Shown piece by piece: positions 15,490 to 17,425 of a stretch of DNA of 17,425 nt. This DNA comes from JBEKHI01 sp050012355 (GTDB lineage Bacteria > Actinomycetota > Actinomycetes > Streptosporangiales > Streptosporangiaceae). The number at the start of each line of letters is the position of its first letter. The first letter of the stretch is position 1. The notes beneath the pieces were generated by a model. The model made no database searches. It was not told the origin of the DNA and worked only from the letters and a program-made list of their open reading frames with translations. Both the position numbers and the translations under genes were made by a program. The stretch is taken from assembly GCA_050012355.1 (NCBI GenBank), contig JBEKHI010000148.1, positions 1-17,425 on the forward strand, written 5' to 3'.

Positions 15490-16280
15490 TGGCGAGCATC
15501 TCGCACGAGGCGAAGGTTACCCAGCCGCGGGTGGCCCGCTCGGAATGGATCAAGCTGCGTTCGCTGCGGTCGACCGTCTGGACACTGATCGCCTCCGTCG
15601 TTATGACGGTGGGTATCGCCCTGCTGCTGTGCACAATCGCCCTCCTGCACCTGGAGTCGGGCCACGGTCTGGGCGGCATCGACCCGGCCTCGGTCAGTTT
15701 GTACGGCGTATACCTGGCCCAGCTGACCTACGGCGTGCTCGGAGTGCTGCTCGCCACCAGCGAGTATTCGACCGGGATGATCCGGTCCACTCTGGTCACG
15801 GTCCCCCGCCGGTTGCCGGTGCTGTGGGCCAAACTCGCGGTCTTCGCCGTGGTCGCCCTGGTGACCTCGGAGGCCGCGCTGGCCGTCAGCATGCTGGCGG
15901 GTCAGGCAATCTTGTCGGTCAGGCAGGCCGGGGTATCGCTCTCCGATCCCGGTGTGCTGCGAGCTATGACCGGCGCCGGTCTGTACCTCACAGTCACGGG
16001 GCTGCTCGCTGTCGCCCTTGGCTTCCTGATCCGGAACACGGCGGGTGCCATAGCCGTCTTGTTCGGCATCCTTCTCGTCCTGCCGACGCTGTGGAGTGTG
16101 CTGCCGAGCTGGGCTGGGCACGTCACTCCATACCTGCCCAGCAACGCCGGACAGGCGATCATGCAGTTGCACTCGTCGGCTGGCACCCTGGCGCCATGGA
16201 CCGGTCTCACCTTGTTCGCCGGTTACGCCGCGCTAGCGGCCGGAGCGGCGGCCGTGGTCCTGAACCGGCGGGACGCGTGA
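15489..16280 (+). CDS. ABC-2-type transporter permease
   Basis: This 263-residue membrane protein forms the exporter channel with the preceding ATPase. The cytoplasmic N-terminus ends in ARSEWIKLRSLRSTVWT, a typical entry motif of this permease family. About six hydrophobic spans follow: near 31-54, 76-98, 113-143, 158-182, 187-206 and 236-257. TSEYSTGMIRSTL between the second and third is the conserved cytoplasmic coupling segment of these proteins. I start at ATG 15489, which overlaps the ATPase stop by one base and has GAGGAG at 15477-15482; GTG 15486 directly before it is less well placed. The gene looks intact although its ATPase partner does not, so it may work with another ATPase or be redundant. 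The substrate is unknown. Confidence 0.88.
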   Translation: MASISHEAKVTQPRVARSEWIKLRSLRSTVWTLIASVVMTVGIALLLCTIALLHLESGHGLGGIDPASVSLYGVYLAQLTYGVLGVLLATSEYSTGMIRSTLVTVPRRLPVLWAKLAVFAVVALVTSEAALAVSMLAGQAILSVRQAGVSLSDPGVLRAMTGAGLYLTVTGLLAVALGFLIRNTAGAIAVLFGILLVLPTLWSVLPSWAGHVTPYLPSNAGQAIMQLHSSAGTLAPWTGLTLFAGYAALAAGAAAVVLNRRDA

Positions 16281-16291
16281 GAGACTCCGGT

Positions 16292-16304
16292 TAGCCTCGA
16301 ACCG
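16292..16304 (+). promoter_or_regulatory. Leaderless-type -10 box before the histidine kinase
   Basis: TAGCCT (16292-16297) ends 7 nt before the ATG at 16305, and no Shine-Dalgarno sequence is visible. The kinase may therefore have its own leaderless transcript as well as readthrough from the permease 24 bp upstream. No -35 is evident. Confidence 0.35.
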
Positions 16305-17425
16305 ATGACGACACGACAGCAGCACCCAGGCGCGCAGTCGACGCTGCGCGCCTGGGGCACCCGGGCAGCGGACTGGGGCCGGCGGCATCCCGTGCTGACC
16401 GACGCGCCCCTGGTCGCGCTGCTGCTCTGGCAGTCCCGGCTCGACGTCACCAGAATCGACGACGCTAGCCAGGCGCTGATCATCGCGGTCGTGCTCCCGC
16501 TGCTATGGCGACGACGGGCACCGTTCGCGGTCTTCGCGATCATCTTCGCCGCCGCGTTCGTGCAGGTGTTCACCAGTCATGAATTCACCGATGACGTCGC
16601 TTTCCTCGTCGCCTTCTACACCATCGCCGCGCATGAGCCGCCCCGGCGGGTCCTGGCCGCCGCCGTGGCATTGGAATGCGGAGCGGTGCTCGTCATCCTG
16701 CGGGTCGCCAGCCCGGGCGTGAAGCAGGCATGGCTCTGGGTGTTCCTTTCCGGCCTAGTCGGCGCGGCCGGCTTGCTCGGCTACTACGTCCGTGGCCGAC
16801 GGGAGTATCTCGCGGCGCTCGTCGACCGCGCCGCGCGGCTAGAGCGGGAACGAGAGCGGGAAGCTGAGCTCGCCGCGTCCGCGGAAAGGGCCCGGATCGC
16901 CCGGGAGATGCATGACATCGTCGCGCACAACATCGCCGTCATGATCGCCCTTGCCGAAGGCGCCGCCTACACCGTGCCGGCCGACCCGGATCAGGCGGTG
17001 ACGATCATGAGCCATGTCTCGCAGACCGGCCGCTCCGCACTCACCGAGATGCGCCGCCTGCTCGGCGTTCTCCGCCAGCCCGGCACCATGGAGGCCGGTC
17101 ATGCGCCGCCCCCTGGTCTGTCCGATCTCGACAACCTGCTCGCGACTACCCGGACCGCTGGCCTGCCGACCCGGCTGACCGTGTCCGGGCAGCCGTTCCC
17201 GCTGCCGCCGAGCGCACAACTCGCGCTGTACCGGGTGATCCAGGAGGCGCTGACCAACACGCTCAAGCACGCCACCGCCACAGCGGCACAGGTATGCCTC
17301 ACTTACCGCGCTACGGAGGTGGAACTCGAGGTCACCGATGACGGTTGCCCCGGCGATGCGACGGCCTCGAACGCCGCCGGGCATGGCATCACCGGCATGC
17401 GAGAGCGGGCCGCCGTGTTCGGCGG
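16305..17425 (+). CDS. Sensor histidine kinase, NarL/LytS class (HisKA_3), cut by window end
   Basis: The frame is open from the ATG at 16305 to the window edge, giving 373 residues without a stop. Residues from about 30 to 175 are hydrophobic, with four or more membrane segments (for example AFAVFAIIFAAAFVQVF and LWVFLSGLVGAAGLLGYYV by my reading). A charged coiled-coil linker rich in RLEREREREAELAASAE-type sequence follows. The dimerisation and phosphoacceptor motif is REMHDIVAHNIAVM with His203. The HATPase domain shows YRVIQEALTNTLKHA (Asn318 in the N-box) and later VTDDG and GHGITGMRERAAVFGG. This class pairs with a LuxR-type response regulator, usually the next gene, which would lie outside the window. 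Together with the exporter genes it forms the common actinomycete set of transporter plus two-component system, so it may sense envelope stress or an antibiotic. Confidence 0.93.
   Translation, partial: MTTRQQHPGAQSTLRAWGTRAADWGRRHPVLTDAPLVALLLWQSRLDVTRIDDASQALIIAVVLPLLWRRRAPFAVFAIIFAAAFVQVFTSHEFTDDVAFLVAFYTIAAHEPPRRVLAAAVALECGAVLVILRVASPGVKQAWLWVFLSGLVGAAGLLGYYVRGRREYLAALVDRAARLEREREREAELAASAERARIAREMHDIVAHNIAVMIALAEGAAYTVPADPDQAVTIMSHVSQTGRSALTEMRRLLGVLRQPGTMEAGHAPPPGLSDLDNLLATTRTAGLPTRLTVSGQPFPLPPSAQLALYRVIQEALTNTLKHATATAAQVCLTYRATEVELEVTDDGCPGDATASNAAGHGITGMRERAAVFG

Overview
The window is high-GC DNA with GC-rich third codon positions. It carries several GTG starts, tight ATGA or GTGA gene overlaps, a Tat-exported enzyme, a leaderless-type promoter layout and gene families typical of actinomycetes. 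I infer a soil-type Actinomycetota genome (streptomycete or related filamentous order); the genus cannot be fixed from the sequence alone.

Layout. Positions 1-465 have no credible gene but hold a 17-bp tandem repeat, a perfect 23-bp inverted repeat and the first copy of a palindromic dispersed repeat (family A). A PLP-dependent trans-sulfuration-type enzyme (466-1566, minus) diverges from a cytidine deaminase (1628-2047, plus). A ribbon-helix-helix antitoxin-like gene (2153-2458) sits behind an inverted-repeat operator and is followed by a decayed-looking partner reading frame. The second, inverted family A copy lies at the end of that frame. The next gene-poor stretch holds a second palindromic repeat (family B) and a structured leader upstream of adenosine deaminase (3264-4412). 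After it comes a complete BMP-family nucleoside ABC importer: lipoprotein (4561-5673), double-NBD ATPase (5797-7419) and two overlapping permeases (7416-8714, 8711-10000). The inverted family B partner lies immediately after the last permease. Adenosine deaminase, cytidine deaminase and the importer together form a nucleoside uptake and salvage set.

From 10136 to 14657 is a divergent pair of secreted glycosidases. One is an Endo H-like GH18 endo-beta-N-acetylglucosaminidase with a Tat signal (minus strand, with a good promoter). The other is a GH92 alpha-mannosidase carrying two C-terminal ricin-B/CBM13 lectin domains. The likely joint role is extracellular breakdown of high-mannose N-glycans. 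A strong 15-bp hairpin terminates the GH92 gene.

The right end (14821-17425) is an ABC-2-type exporter ATPase, its permease and a NarL/LytS-class histidine kinase cut by the window edge. The ATPase has lost Walker B and the H-loop through a clean in-frame deletion, so it probably cannot work as a normal ATPase.

The most unusual observations are the two families of diverged palindromic repeats in inverted orientation, one pair bracketing the cytidine deaminase block and the other bracketing the add-plus-importer block; the internally deleted ABC ATPase; and the structured leader with 14-bp direct repeats ahead of adenosine deaminase. I found no wholly new system that I can defend; the repeat families are the best candidates for something undescribed.
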